From Phytoseiulus persimilis (lineage: Eukaryota > Arthropoda > Arachnida > Mesostigmata > Phytoseiidae), in contig CM075102.1 in NCBI GenBank assembly GCA_037576195.1, positions 28,454,745-28,518,744 of the forward strand: a DNA stretch of 64,000 bases, read 5' to 3'. The notes under the pieces are model-generated. The model was given only the letters and a program-made list of their open reading frames with translations, had not been told where the DNA came from and ran no database searches. The translations under genes and the position numbers were made by a program. Shown here one piece after another: positions 50,166 through 62,257 of the stretch (its first letter is position 1; each line of letters begins with the position of its first letter).

Positions 50166-50201
50166 ATTCCGGGACGTGGAGGCACTTGAGAGATGAGCAA
50201 G
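50166..50201 (+). other. 36-nt start-codon exon of the MYT1-like gene
   Basis: A strong acceptor (pyrimidine-rich tract ending in TTTGCAG) precedes 50166 and a GTGAGC donor follows 50201. The exon contains an in-frame TGA and then ATG AGC AAG at 50193-50201, so it fixes the start Met-Ser-Lys. The other two frames run into stops in this exon or immediately after joining the next one. Only three codons are coded here before a 4.06-kb intron. Confidence 0.65.
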
Positions 50202-53200
50202 GTGAGCATAGAGCTCTCGATGTCATTGCACTTTTTTGTTCTAGAAAGGCGATCTAGGTGATATTCGGATTTCACTCATTCGTGCGCTTTGCAAGCCAAT
50301 CGCCATTGGGAGTCCCGACGGTTCGAGTTTTTAAATTCACGAAACCTTTCGTCCCGATGTCGTGGGAGCTCCAAGGTGGAGTGTTCATCACAACTTTTCT
50401 CGTCTTGGGAGCATCTTTGGGTGCGTCAGATTCCCTCGCTGGAGTCAGCGCGCACCCATTGTCGATGAACATCTAGTTTTCAAAGCCGACTCGGCTAGTG
50501 TCGATTGATTAATCCACCGATCTATCATTCTCCCTGCCATAGATTTACGAAACCGCCGCTACAGCAGCTGCCGCAGCCGCTGCTACCGCGGCTGCTACTC
50601 TTGATCCTGCAGCTGAGGTGGTTGCCGGGCCGAGACCCGCTCTCTCGCTCGAGTCTGCGCGGCAGCCATCTTGGATAAACCCCACTACGAGGGGTGAACT
50701 TTGGAAGTGTTTGTTGAATTGTTTCGTTCCCGCTTGAAAAGGTTACCAGTCCCACGTTCGTTGTGATTTTAGACCCGTGAGTTCCATACAAGTGAGTCAG
50801 ATCGTTTCGGAGTTTTTTCCGAGTCGGTCTTGTCTCGTAATTTCTCAGGCACCCGCACACGACGACTGGTTAATGTATTCGATTGAACAAAAGTTTTCAA
50901 TCAACGCCAGTCCATTCTTGATTACTCCCGATAAATTTATGGTTCTCGGCACTGGGTATCTCGAACATCAGGACGCTTTTGGCGCTGTATTCGGAAACAA
51001 ATGCGGAATCTCGATAGTTTCGTTGAAGATGGAGAGAATGTCTCCGGGCCGAAAAGTTTCGAAAGTTGTTCGATGACTCCGAAGCGGCATTCAGAGTTCC
51101 GATAACTGCTCCATGTAAACCAGCTTGTTTCCCGATTCCGTTCCCCTTCGGCCTCGAACGTTTTTGCTTTTCGCGGGACTCGTAGCGATATTGCAGAACT
51201 ACGGGCGGAGGCAGGATATTCTCATTCTCCATGTACATACACATGTAAACATCGATCTGTCCTATGCGTAGGAACGGAATCGAGGACTCAAGACCGCGTT
51301 TCGCACTCCTGAGTTGAATCGATTCTTGTGGAGATTGGTCCTCTTGAACAAGCTGTGGACCATGCGCCTTGGAGCCTGTACCAGGAAGCCACCTGATGAT
51401 TGCCATGCTGGTCGCGAACGTCGGCGACAACTAGTGGACGTTGCTTGATATCGAATCGGAAGCAGGCGTGGTCATCCCGATTCCCATTCTGGTCCCACGT
51501 ATCCTTCTTGTCTTACTTGTTGCCGCCATGAGTGCTCCAAAAAAGTATGAGAATGTATACAAACGATCCAGCCAATGACTGACATTTCACCCAAGTAGTG
51601 GTGCTCACGAGGCGTATCAGCCGTCCGCATCGCTCGACACCGAATGTGCCCTCTTTCGATGAATATCGCTCTGTGGAGCGAGGAAAGGAGAAGACCCATC
51701 TGAGAATATCGTTGTTAGCGTCAAGAATCTCCCGCTATCAAGTTGCGGGGAATTCTCTGAGCAAACGCTGTTGTTGACGTCCCGGAGTTATCATTCTCGC
51801 CCCCCCCCCCAGCCCCCCACGCCGCCGTTCATCGGCTCTACCTGCCTTCCGGTCCGTCCGAACATCTCCATGGGTTTGTCTGTCCGTTGAACTATATGTA
51901 TGTTCCTTTCCGGAGCACAAGCAGCAGCAGTAGTAGCGTGGCTATTACCGCCACCTGCTTCAAACTGCTTCAAGCCACAACGAACATTTATTACGAGGAG
52001 CATCGAGCCTCTCTCGGCTGCCAGCTTCCTCGTTCTATCTGTTACCCTAAAGTTATCGTAAAACATTTTACACCTAGCGGTCCTGTTCGGACGCTCACTC
52101 ACTCCCCCCTCGCTCATTCGCTCGTCGGACGGCTTGCTTGTTTCCTTGCTTGCTGGCCGAGCGAGCGGCCGGCCAGCTAGTCGAACAGCACCGGCGGCGG
52201 CGGCCCTCGAGAGACACCTGCGAACGCCGCCATCTGCAAACTTTTAACGGTCCCTCCAGCGGTGCATCCGCATCTTGACGCGGCTCCCAACTCCTCGTTC
52301 GGGTTTCCCCACTTCCTCCTCGGCCCCTTCACCATCCCGAAGTCCGCTCTGGTCTGCCAACACGTTATCCTCTTCGCCTCTTTGTGTTTGGCAACACCAC
52401 GCCATTCTCCGATCTGACCACAGCTTCGTTTTCGATAGAGATTGCTTGCGGTTTACCGCAGGAGGCGTCTGTGCTCCTGCTAGGTGGGCGCACAGGTCGG
52501 CAGGCGACCGGGCGGGACGGCAACCAAAATCGAAGGGGGACGGGGGGACATGTGGCGGAGAGAGGGGCGTCGACAACAGCAGACTGCGTCGAAGTTTGCA
52601 TCTGCTCGGTGAGATACACCGAACAAGCTCGGGACCTGAACGAAAAGCGATAGAGAGAGAGAGAGAGAGAGAGAATCGTAGGTCGGGGCGAAAAGACTTC
52701 ACCTCGTCTTCGTAGCGCCAAGATACGAGGACAAGCGGGCTGAGTCGTTGTTCGAAAAAATCGGCGGTGTTGTCTGATCGCAAGTTTTCGTGAGCGGATT
52801 CAGCTGTCCTGTCGGCGGCGGCACTCCATCTTGCGTCGGTTGTCGATGCACGAGTCTCTGCTCTCACTCCCACTTCCACCCCCTCAGAGTCTTGTTCTCC
52901 TTCTTCTGCTGGCGGTTACAGCCAGGAGTGGGTGGAGATCTTGGGCCATTATGACTAGCACGTAGTCCTGCCGAGGAGTTGAGAGAGCGACTCGACACAT
53001 AATGCGGGATGATCTCATGCCCATACAGAAGTCTCGCCGGGTGAACATAGTTTCAGTTTGTTGGCCCGCCGCCATTCCGCTGGGAGGTCTTGGCGCGCGA
53101 AGAGTCGCATCGTAGCGGATGGAGGCAAGGAAATACGGGGCTCTCGGAACCAGGAGAACTGAGATGGGGGGTCGAAGTTAGCGATGAGTTGCCTCCGAGC

Positions 53201-56200
53201 GAATTCACTTTTACCCCCGCACGCCGCATAATAAGGTATCACCGCGACATGTGGCTGTCTGCGCCTCGTACTCAGTGCGCGGTGGTTCCTCCACCGAATT
53301 CCTGGTTGCCCGCTGCTTCTGCCCAGTGAGTAGCGGGGTGTATTTTAGTGTAAACTTTGATGGATCACCTATGATAGATTCGGGTGATTCATGTCGTTCG
53401 TTCCCTTCCTCGACCGACCGGCTGGCCGGCTGGCTGGCTGGTCGGCTGACGAGCCGGTTTGGAGACTGTTCGCCGGAGCCGAATCACTGCGTCGCCAGCG
53501 GCCGATCCCCTCCGCTGAATATGCAACTTAGCGGTAGCGAGGTGGGAGGGAGGAGGTGCAAGCGAGGGAGCCAGACAGCCGGCAGGCAGGCCGGGGACCC
53601 TGACTGAGGGCGCTCCGAGGAGCAAGGAGCACAGACTGACTGAACGGCCAACCGAGCGGTCAGGCGAGTCGCCTCCAATCCATCTATGTGGCTTCCATCC
53701 AATGCGATATCGCCTCGAACTTCTTAGTCGCTCGCTCTCTCGTCCAACCGCCCGCCTGCCTGCTTCTCCTTGGAGGAGTCGGGAACGCGTGCTTTCAGCT
53801 GACCGCGTGGATCGGTCGGGCGGAAGGTTCGATTGTTCAACTTGCAAAAGACGCTTCAACCAGCTACCGAACCAAGCAGGCGTGCGGACCGGCCCGACAG
53901 GCCTGGCAAGAAAGCAACCACTCGAGTTCGTTGCTGTCGCCGTTGCCGCTGGGCCGACGGAAGGAAGCTCGGACCCTAATTAGCGATTCTCTCAACGGTT
54001 CCCCCGTTTATCGAAGGTTGAGAGGGACCGCAGGTGATCAATTATTTTACTGCCGCTGCTTCCTTAACACAGTGTCCGAACGAAGTGATTCAGCAAAGTA
54101 GCAAAGCACACGATGCGATCGAGCGGGTGGACCGCTGGCATCGCTCGACACAAAGAGCCCAGACTCCGGGAGCAACTCATGGACTAATTGTTCTCAGCGA
54201 GAGCGGTTCCATCGTGTCATCGTGCTCCTTTCGAGAATTCGCTCAGTCTTATTGTTTTCCAGCTTGAAGAAAACGTGGTTCGCAAGCACGCTCACCAGAG
54301 CACAGGCTCGAACCATACCACTACCACCACCACCAACAACAACAACAACAGCACAAGCAACAACAACCAAGTGAAAAAGTGCGTGCCGGCTGTCTCGAGC
54401 AACGTTAACAGTTCTGCGGGTCGGCATCAGCACGTACAGGCATCCTCGAAGCGCAAACGATCCGAAGAGCGCGAAGGTATCGCAAAGAAACCCAGGGACG
54501 AAGAGGACACCGCCAAGAAGCTCCAAGAAACCGAAGAAGCCCTAAGATCTCTCTCGGGCGCCGGATTGTTCCTCCAGAGCAATGGAGACGATCCGTCGGA
54601 TACTCCGTTCGTGAATCTCTTCGAGAAGGAGGCACATGCAGACAAGCCGCCTTCCGCCGTCGCAAGTGCCTGGAAAGACGTTGTGAGCGTATCATCTTGT
54701 TCCTCGAATGGATCTGCGCCATCCCCAGCGTTGAACATCGTCACTTCGCCAAGACTTGACCTCAGCTGCGTGAAACAGGAACCGCCCTCAACGCCTCAAG
54801 CAAGCGCGGTAGGTGGCTTTCGTCTTTCGCTCGAACTCGCGCCACGAATCTCGGTCAGCTCCGGCCGAGCATTCGAGTTGAGGCGTTCAGAGCCTCTGTT
54901 TCGATCCAATACTCTACGAGAATGGTGTAAATCCATCTTGGGAACTTCATGTTTCAGGCATCGCCCGAAGAGCAGAGGATCGACGAAGCTTCAAAAGTCA
55001 GTGAGAACAACGAGACTAGTTCCTCGAATATTTCAAGCAGCTGTACAGTGAGAGTCAAAACAGAGCCGGGGTCCTCATCGACTCAAGGCGAAAGTCCCGC
55101 GCCTTCGAATCACTCAGCAACTACTCCGTGTTTTTCTTCTACTACTTCTTCTTCTTCGTCGTCAACTACTTACACAACTACTACTACCACTACTTCTTCT
55201 TCTACCGCTAACTCCAAAACCACGACCACAACCAGTTCGTCGAACGCCCCACCTGCTCCCCCTGCCTCCAAGCAGTCCTTGACAACCTCTGCCGCAACCC
55301 TCGCTAGCTCAGGCGAGCCAGGTGGCGTTCAGCAATTTCAAACACAGCAGCAACAGAAGAATCCAGCGTCAGCGCCCACAACACCGGGCGGTCCAGTCAC
55401 TCCAATCATCAAACGATTTAAGCAGGAACTTCCAGATGACGACGATGAAGACGATCTGAGCAATTTTTCCGTGACTCAGACCTCATACTTGGTGAGTTGG
55501 CGGCGTTTGAGGAATCCTCCGCCTCGAACAGATACTCCGCGCGGGGAAAGAGCACGAGTCGAATATTACTAATCTGTTCATTTCGCCAATGCAGAATCAA
55601 TACCAGTCCAGCAACAGTTCCTACCGATCGTTGTACAACGGCTGTTCGCCGGTATCGAACTCGGGCCCACTTCCGAGTCTACACCAACTACAGCCGAGCC
55701 TCCAACCGTTAGCATCGTCTGCGCTGTACAGCAGTCCCTCGCTGTATCATACGATGTCGCAGAATCCGTCGTTACCTCCTGTTACGCCGGGTGCGACCAC
55801 TCTGCAACCGGTCAAGATAGAAGATGTCGGCGAAAACTCGTGCTGCAGCACTGGTTCAGACACTTCTCGGATGGCAACTGATTCGCCCAAACTCGACAAC
55901 ATTAGGTTCGGATTTCTTCTTTCACTTTCGATTTTGTTGGCTTCGCTTGTTCTATCCGAGGAGCTAGCTATTCACTCGAATTACTCGTCTGCTTTCTCTT
56001 GTGGGCTGCTATTTTGAATTGTATCATCCGGTTTCAGGTTTCCTCCGCACTCGTCGCGCTGCAACACTGAATATACATCGTTGGGGCACATGTCGAGTCC
56101 GGGCTTTAACCAGCCCTCGGTAGGAGGCCTGACTTATCAACAGCTTACTAGTGTTGGGTCTCATCACGTTCCCGCGCAAAGTAACTCTGACAATCCACCA

Positions 56201-59200
56201 ACGGCTTATAACGAGATGAACAAATCGAACGAGACCTTGAAAACATTGACATATGTGAGTTCCATTCACTCGGAGGAACGGATTCCGTCGAAACCTCTTC
56301 AGACAGGCCCGAGCCTTCCGAATGTTCTTGTTGTCTGATCCGTTTCTGATCTTCTTGCAGCCTGGTGAGAGAGATGAGGAGGAGCCGCCTTTGGTCATAG
56401 ACGAAGGATTAAGACTCGGCCAGCAGGGTCCTCAGGGCACCGGAGGTCCGTCAGCTGTCACTGGAAGCGGTGGCGGCGGCAACCCCGGAGGACCCCAAGG
56501 ACCCAGCCGGCCTGTGCTCAACCATAACAGCGTTTTAGTGACCGGTCAAGGAGGCTCCCCGATCCATGCAACTCAGCCTTCAATGCTCGGTTCTGTCGGC
56601 GGCGTAATCGATGATGATCTCATTTCGGGTGGAACCAGAACACCCGACTCGCCTAATCGAAGGACACCTGATGGAACCATGAAGGATAGCAAGTGCCCCA
56701 CTCCGGGCTGCGATGGGACTGGCCACGTCACTGGCTTATACTCGCATCACAGGAGTCTGTCTGGATGTCCAAGGAAGGATAAAATTACCCCTGAAAGTAA
56801 GTGAGCGCCACGGCAGCGGGTTCTTCTCTTTCTCTCAATCGCAACCAGCGTGAATCGATCGCTCTATAACGATTTCTACATTTCTACTCCTAATGCTAAC
56901 AGTTCTGGCTCAACATGAGACGATACTCAAGTAAGATATTCTGACACACTGTGCTGGAATGCAGACGTAGACGCGCTCCGCGTTCATGGGTTGCTCGTCT
57001 CCCGTTTAAGTTGACCGGTTTCGTAGATGCTCCTCGCACATGTTTTGTTCTCGAATGCTTTGGGAATTCGGCTCGATTTCGGGGTCGAAGCTCGCCGTCA
57101 CTCTCCGTACGACTACGCTATCGTGACCCAGCGTTTTCTCACCCAGACTTTGTCCGACGTGCAGGTGCCCTACGCCAGGCTGCAACGGCCGCGGTCATGT
57201 GAACAGCAACCGTAACTCGCATCGGAGTCTGTCGGGTTGTCCAATAGCGGCTATGGAGAAGCTGGCTCAACGGGAACTGAAGGGCGCGCAGGCGAAGCAA
57301 CAGCAGCACCAAGCCGCCCATCAACAAACTCAGTCCGCTCAGCTGCCTTCTACTGGTGAGACTCCGGCCCTCATGTTTCTCAGTGCAAGCTCGATCAGAA
57401 TTGATCCAGCGCGTAGAGTCTCGGGAATTCCGTGGAGTCCACATTGCGAAACCCTCTCTGAGAATGATCTATTGATCCCCGCAGCGCAATCGGACCGAGT
57501 ACTGCGTCCCATGTGTTTTGTGAAGCAACTAGATGTCGGTGACTACAAGTACCCTGGCTACGTGGCACAGACCACACCGAGGACCCAACTAGCGAAAGAA
57601 TTGGAGAAGTACTCACGGCCTCCTGAGTACATCGTGCCCCCCGTGGGCGTAATGGGAGTGGGCGGGATGAGCGGCGGCTATTATCCTACGGCGCCTCCGC
57701 AGAGATTACCGCAAGGCTCGCCCGGCATTCTTAGTAAAAGTCAAGCAACTTCTCCCGATTCGTCCCCTCCGTGAGTTGTTGTCGAACTTAATCACCCTGT
57801 CGAATCATTGCGATGTCGAGCCGCCATCCCAACCCCTCGCTCATCGGCACAGATTCCCTGAAAAGTCTGTTCTCCCTTCCAGAAACTCCCCCAACTGCCT
57901 GCCAGGAGGATCCAAACCCTTCGGGGCTACGGGGTGTTCCGAGCAGACAGAGCCGGTTGATTTCAGCACGGCGCCTCCCGGGCACCACCGAGAGTTCGCT
58001 GGTTACGACTATGAAGCCAGCACACCAACAAATCACTTTATATCCGCCATTGAGCATGACAGGTAGGTGTCAAATCCGCGGCCATTGTCTTGGTCCGCGC
58101 TTCTATCCCTGTCAGCGCTCGACAGAAGGTTATATTGGAACTTGCGAAACATTGTAAAAAACTCGACCAACGTCAACGGAACTCCAAGCATAGAATCCTG
58201 AAAGGCAGGCATGGAGGTGGTTGCGCGGGCCAAGCAGGTTTCCTCCTAACCTCTATGAAGTACGTTTACATGCTGACTGAGCCGAAGATATTCTCTTGTC
58301 TTCCTGTAGATCAATGGCCGTCGCAGGACCAGCAGTCACATCAATCGCAGGAGCGTTCCCTAATCTGAACCAGAGCCAGGGAGGATCCAACGAGCTGAAG
58401 TGCCCAACATCGGGCTGCGACGGCACGGGCCACATTACCGGTAACTACTCGACTCACCGAACCCTTTCCGGCTGTCCGAGAGTTGGTCCCGGCCAAGTCA
58501 GAGCCTTGTATAAGACGGCTTCGTTTGCTGACAAAGCGGATGCTGGAGGAATGGAGCCCCTCCGTTGTCCAGTACCTGGATGCGACGGATCTGGACATGT
58601 GACGGGGAAATTTCAAACGCATCGGAGTGCTTCCGGCTGTCCTATTGCCAACAAGAACAGGATTCGACATGAATATTTCCTATCAGGTGAGAACTCTCCC
58701 ACTGCGCCGACTGTTGCGGTCTCTGGTTCCATTGCTCTCGTTGATTCGGTGCGCTCGATTTAAACTCCGTCTTCGTGACTAGCAGCTCTTTAATTTCCTC
58801 AGGAGAGTTCATGACGTCCTCGTTTAGGCCGGACCCTAACTGCCTGACATCGGGATGTGAAGGCAGCGGGAACGCGAACGGCACCTTTCTCTCCCACAGA
58901 GGCCATTCAGGATGTCCTCGCGCCAGCAGAACTCAAATCAAAGAGGCCGAAGACGACGGATCGGGAAACATCCTAAACCAGGACCAACAAGATATCAGGG
59001 TTCTCGACGAAGAAATAGCCGACCTCCAGGAGTATAACTCTAAAATGGAGTCAGAGATGCAGCGCATACGAGCAGGGATTTACAACGTGGAAACTCAGTG
59101 TCGCATGGCTGAAACCGATAATCTGGCGCTAGAGGAAAAAACGCAAGGCCTTCACGAATATTACGAGTCGCTGAAAACGAACTTCATCCAACTCTTGGAT

Positions 59201-59353
59201 CGGACAAACTTGGACGAGAAACCAACGTCTGAGAATTTCGACTCGTACCTCGCGAGGCTGCAGTCTTTGTGCATGGACACTTCGAAAGAAGACAACCGAC
59301 TACTTTTTTCCACCGTGCGCCAAGCCCTTCAAGACTTCAACATGTCGATGTAG
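50193..59353 (+). CDS. MYT1/MYT1L/ST18-family CCHHC zinc-finger transcription factor, spliced
   Basis: Exons: 50193-50201, 54263-54808, 54958-55491, 55595-55905, 56038-56254, 56361-56796, 56903-56930, 57165-57355, 57485-57770, 57883-58062, 58310-58686, 58803-59353. All junctions are GT-AG and in phase, giving 1,221 residues, within the family's usual 1,050-1,190 or slightly above. Features: Asn/Thr-rich N terminus, a bipartite nuclear signal (KRKR 66-69, KKPR 78-81), a Ser/Thr-rich low-complexity region, a finger pair at 651-675 and 695-719, the MYT1 domain block RPMCFVKQL...LAKELEKYS at about 763-800, a finger triplet at 944-968, 999-1023 and 1052-1076, and a coiled coil at about 1100-1175. 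In vertebrates these proteins repress non-neuronal genes and bind AAGTT-type sites. This copy has five fingers and lacks equivalents of the vertebrate N-terminal finger and one of the C-terminal cluster. The last finger has Asn1062 where a conserved His is expected. Promoter and 5' UTR are not identified. Confidence 0.92.
51800..51810. repeat. C11 homopolymer
   Basis: Eleven consecutive C within the first coding intron of the MYT1-like gene. Confidence 0.85.
52651..52674. repeat. (GA)n dinucleotide repeat
   Basis: About twelve GA units within the first coding intron of the MYT1-like gene. Arthropod GAGA-type factors bind such tracts, so a regulatory role is possible but unproven. Confidence 0.85.
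53415..53441. repeat. (GGCT)/(GGCC) imperfect tetranucleotide repeat
   Basis: CCGG and GGCT units in tandem within the first coding intron of the MYT1-like gene. Confidence 0.7.
56694..56796 (+). other. First zinc finger of the pair (ZF1) and exon end
   Basis: The finger has the canonical CCHHC layout with Cys651, Cys656, His661, His669 and Cys675. The exon continues through PRKDKITPE and ends at a GTAAGT donor in phase 1, exactly where the microexon takes over. Confidence 0.9.
56903..56930 (+). other. 28-nt microexon linking ZF1 and ZF2
   Basis: It is bounded by a TAACAG acceptor, with a branch-like CTAAC immediately upstream, and a GTAAGA donor. Spliced in, it supplies the residues [10 protein letters not shown] between ITPE and CPTPGC. 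This matches the family linker PEILAMHENVLK known from vertebrate MYT1 proteins, which is why it can be called in spite of its size. Skipping it changes the frame (28 is not a multiple of 3). Confidence 0.9.
57356..57484 (+). other. 129-nt intron that stays open in frame
   Basis: The donor is GTGAGA and the acceptor CCCCGCAG. The intron is 43 codons long and has no stop in the coding frame, so retention would insert 43 residues between the Gln-rich linker and the MYT1 domain. Splicing gives the conserved [14 protein letters not shown] context directly. Confidence 0.75.
58400..58686 (+). other. Zinc fingers ZF3 and ZF4 in one exon
   Basis: ZF3 (944-968) and ZF4 (999-1023) are both complete CCHHC fingers and correspond best to the central and penultimate fingers of the vertebrate C-terminal cluster. 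The exon ends in phase 1 at a GTGAGA donor after YFLS. Confidence 0.9.
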
Positions 59354-59485
59354 GTCCCCCCCTTACTCGGAGAGTTCCAAATAGGTCTCGATACCTCTCG
59401 AGAGTTCAGCTGTCTTGATCAAAGCTGACTCCAGCGAATCAGGATCAGCGAATCGTCAAAGAGTCTGATATTATCATAGAAACCA

Positions 59486-59491
59486 ATTAAA
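59486..59491 (+). terminator. Proximal polyadenylation signal candidate (ATTAAA)
   Basis: It lies about 130 bp after the MYT1-like stop codon, with TGTTGCTGTTGG downstream as a possible GU-rich element. Confidence 0.35.
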
Positions 59492-60052
59492 ATGTTGCTG
59501 TTGGTTGCAGCGACCACCCGAACGGATGGGTGCGGTCATAAGCCCATTCGCGACCAGGCGAACCAGGAGAAACCTTCCAACCTACCAAAGGAACAGATGT
59601 CGATCTGAGGGACACTACAACGATCGGAGACCGACTCAAACTCGTGTTCCACACATGTTTACCAACCACTTGAACATCGTTAGCTCGTTCGTCGCCCGTT
59701 ACCATCCTCTGCGACGACGAGGTTATCTATCAACTGGAGCAACAGGGTGACTTATATTGTTTGATGATTAAGATGCTGATGCGATTATGATAATGAAGAT
59801 GATCGGAACTGACTGGAGAGTGACCGACCGACGTCTGTCAGTAGACCTAACGGTTTTTTTGAACGACCGTTCACAAACACGTTGAGCGATTCACATCACT
59901 GACTGCTGAAATCCCAATACAGATTCTAAACAACACAGACATTCACCACCGCGAACACAAATAGCTAAGGCGGCACAAAAGCTGTCCGATTAATATATTG
60001 ACAACACCATCAAGGCTCATCGAATAGAATACCGACGACAGCAGCAACCACC

Positions 60053-60071
60053 ATTATTATTATTATTATTA
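60053..60071. repeat. (ATT)n trinucleotide repeat
   Basis: Six ATT units, unlike the GC-rich repeats further left, in line with the AT-richer composition of this part. Confidence 0.85.
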
Positions 60072-62251
60072 TGATTATTACTATCACGATTCTACGAGAG
60101 AGGAGAATTTATACGCCGACGCACCTAGCCTGCGAATTTCTGAAATCAACACAATCGGATAGGTCGTCAAGCTGAAATATTTCCGGACGTTTTGCCAATC
60201 TTTTTAAAAATTAACCTGAATGGAGGAATTCGAGGGTTGTCCTGTAAAAAATCACTGTACATGATCTCTGTATGAATGTGAACGTAAGTCGAAAGGAATA
60301 GAGAGAAGACAAGAACGGAATGGGATGGAAAGGATGACTTCTGCTTGTTATGATGGAGGATGATTCTCAAGAGGTCTCTTCAGATTTCGATTCGCGATTT
60401 GGTGCCGGGAATTTGCATTATCGTCATTTTTATTGTCGTCGTCGTCGTCGTCTTAGCGGTTTTGTTGTCGGTGTTGGAATTGGTGCAATCGCGACTGAGC
60501 TCGCGTATGGGAAACAAAATCAGAACGTCTCAAGCCACATCGGAACGGACGACCGCAATGAACTCGTGGTCAAGCTTCTGAGGCTAGTTTTCCAGGGAGA
60601 ATAGAGGACAGATGGGGCAATAGTACGATTTTATGCCCAGAAAGTAATAATGGGTCAGACCTTGATAGAAGAAGAGGAGCCCCAAGCGTCAGAGACGGCG
60701 ACGATGGTGATCATAATGGCGCTTGCGTAACGATACGAAATCGAGTAAACACTGGGAACGTGACATTGAGAGAACTGATGCAGGGGCATATTTATTGCTA
60801 TTACGATTGATGTAATGACGAAGACTATTATATCTCATATTATTCTAGCTACTCTATGATAGTGACGCTGATAACTATAATGGAACCGATGAAACTAGGG
60901 ACTATGCTGATATTCATGATGATATTGAGATGACGATGATCATGATGGTAGCAAACGCTGATGATGAAGAGTTTCTTATTTTCTTCGATGTGATACCTGT
61001 ATCTTCGTGTCCTCTGCATTCCACCGACGGCGCACCGCGCTGCGGTTTTCTATTTTCGTTATCATTCCCCAAGACATGTAACACAGTAAGGGAACGAGAA
61101 GAGCAAAGCTTGATTCTCACAGTAAGCTCTGGATGAATCCCGAAAATCTTCGATCATGAAAACCGGTGGAAAATAACGGAACGTTGTTGAGCGGGAAACG
61201 AAATACAGTTGCCTCCTCGGTACAGCCCTGAGAACCAAGTATTCAATGAGCATCGTGCTGAACTTCCGACGTTTGTTTTCCCTTCCCGCACCTTTCCTTC
61301 TGCGATTTGCCGACGTCGGGCAATGAGATTTTTCTGAAGAGTGAACTTTCTCAAACCGGATGGCGATGGCAAGGTGGTCATGTTTGATCACATTTCCGAC
61401 ATAGAAACCTCTGATACTATGAGAGTGGACATCGATTCAGGCGATCAGTCGCGATGCTCACTCCAAGTACTGCTCGAAAGTCTCGTTCGAGACGATTGGG
61501 GTAAAAATCACTGACCACATATACGTTCATGCTGTGGGACACCGGAGGTTCCGCTCTCGGGGTGTGGCGAAACTTGATTCAAGCTCACTCTTCGATGAGA
61601 ACGCAGAGAAGACGGCTACAGAGTTTCGGCCACGTTTGTTGCGTTCAAAACCGTCTTCAGATAACAGGCGCAAAGTCTGAAGATTGGTCATTGAATCGCG
61701 CTACTCTGAGTGACAGCTCGGACGTGATCAAGAGTCACGGAGTAATTTGTTGGAATGTGCGAAACGCCGCCATCCTCGCCATAGAAGGAAATGAGTACCA
61801 CTCCAGAACCGATGGCATCATCTTCGAAGTTGCGGTTTTCATGGCAGATTCATCTCTTTAGTGCGAAGTTCGCCAGCCCAATCGACTGATCCGAGTCTCC
61901 GCAACTTTTCCTTAGAAATATCTGAACTAATTGAAGTGAAATGTTGGCCCTTTGGTGCTTATTCTAGTTTTAACTCGATGTGCCGGCCGCGGCTTTGAAT
62001 GCATATGCAGAACCTCAACTAGAATCCGTGCAGGCCCAGTATACATGTAAAATAGTGGGCAACTTGTCGGACGTTTTACTTTGGTCTTGAGTGCGAGACG
62101 ATAATTGAAAGATTCGTTCTGTAATGTGCTGTTCATTCATGAGTTGATTCACGCGATTGTGGACTACACAAGACAAGTATATCAACGTTTCGCCGCCGGT
62201 ACTCTGTTGGGATAGGACATCTCTGCTATGATTACACATTGACATGACTGA

Positions 62252-62257
62252 ATAAAC
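62252..62257 (+). terminator. Distal polyadenylation signal candidate (AATAAA)
   Basis: Canonical hexamer followed within 20 bp by a GTTGGTTTT stretch. Confidence 0.4.

Larger units (their letters stand above)
50202..54262 (+). other. 4.06-kb first coding intron of the MYT1-like gene
   Basis: It runs from the GTGAGC donor after Met-Ser-Lys to the TTTTCCAG acceptor before 54263. It contains a C11 run (51800-51810), a GA microsatellite (52651-52674), GGCT/GGCC tetramers (53415-53441) and several chance open frames on both strands. I find no exon inside it that I would support. It is by far the longest intron in the gene and a natural place for regulatory elements. Confidence 0.6.

Noticed and set aside
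50897-51430. 177-codon minus-strand frame inside the MYT1-like intron
   Set aside because: No recognisable domain or start context, opposed by an open plus frame; treated as chance.
61529-61861. 110-codon plus-strand frame after the MYT1-like gene
   Set aside because: It has a real ATG but no similarity, splice signals or strong start context, and lies in the proposed 3' UTR.
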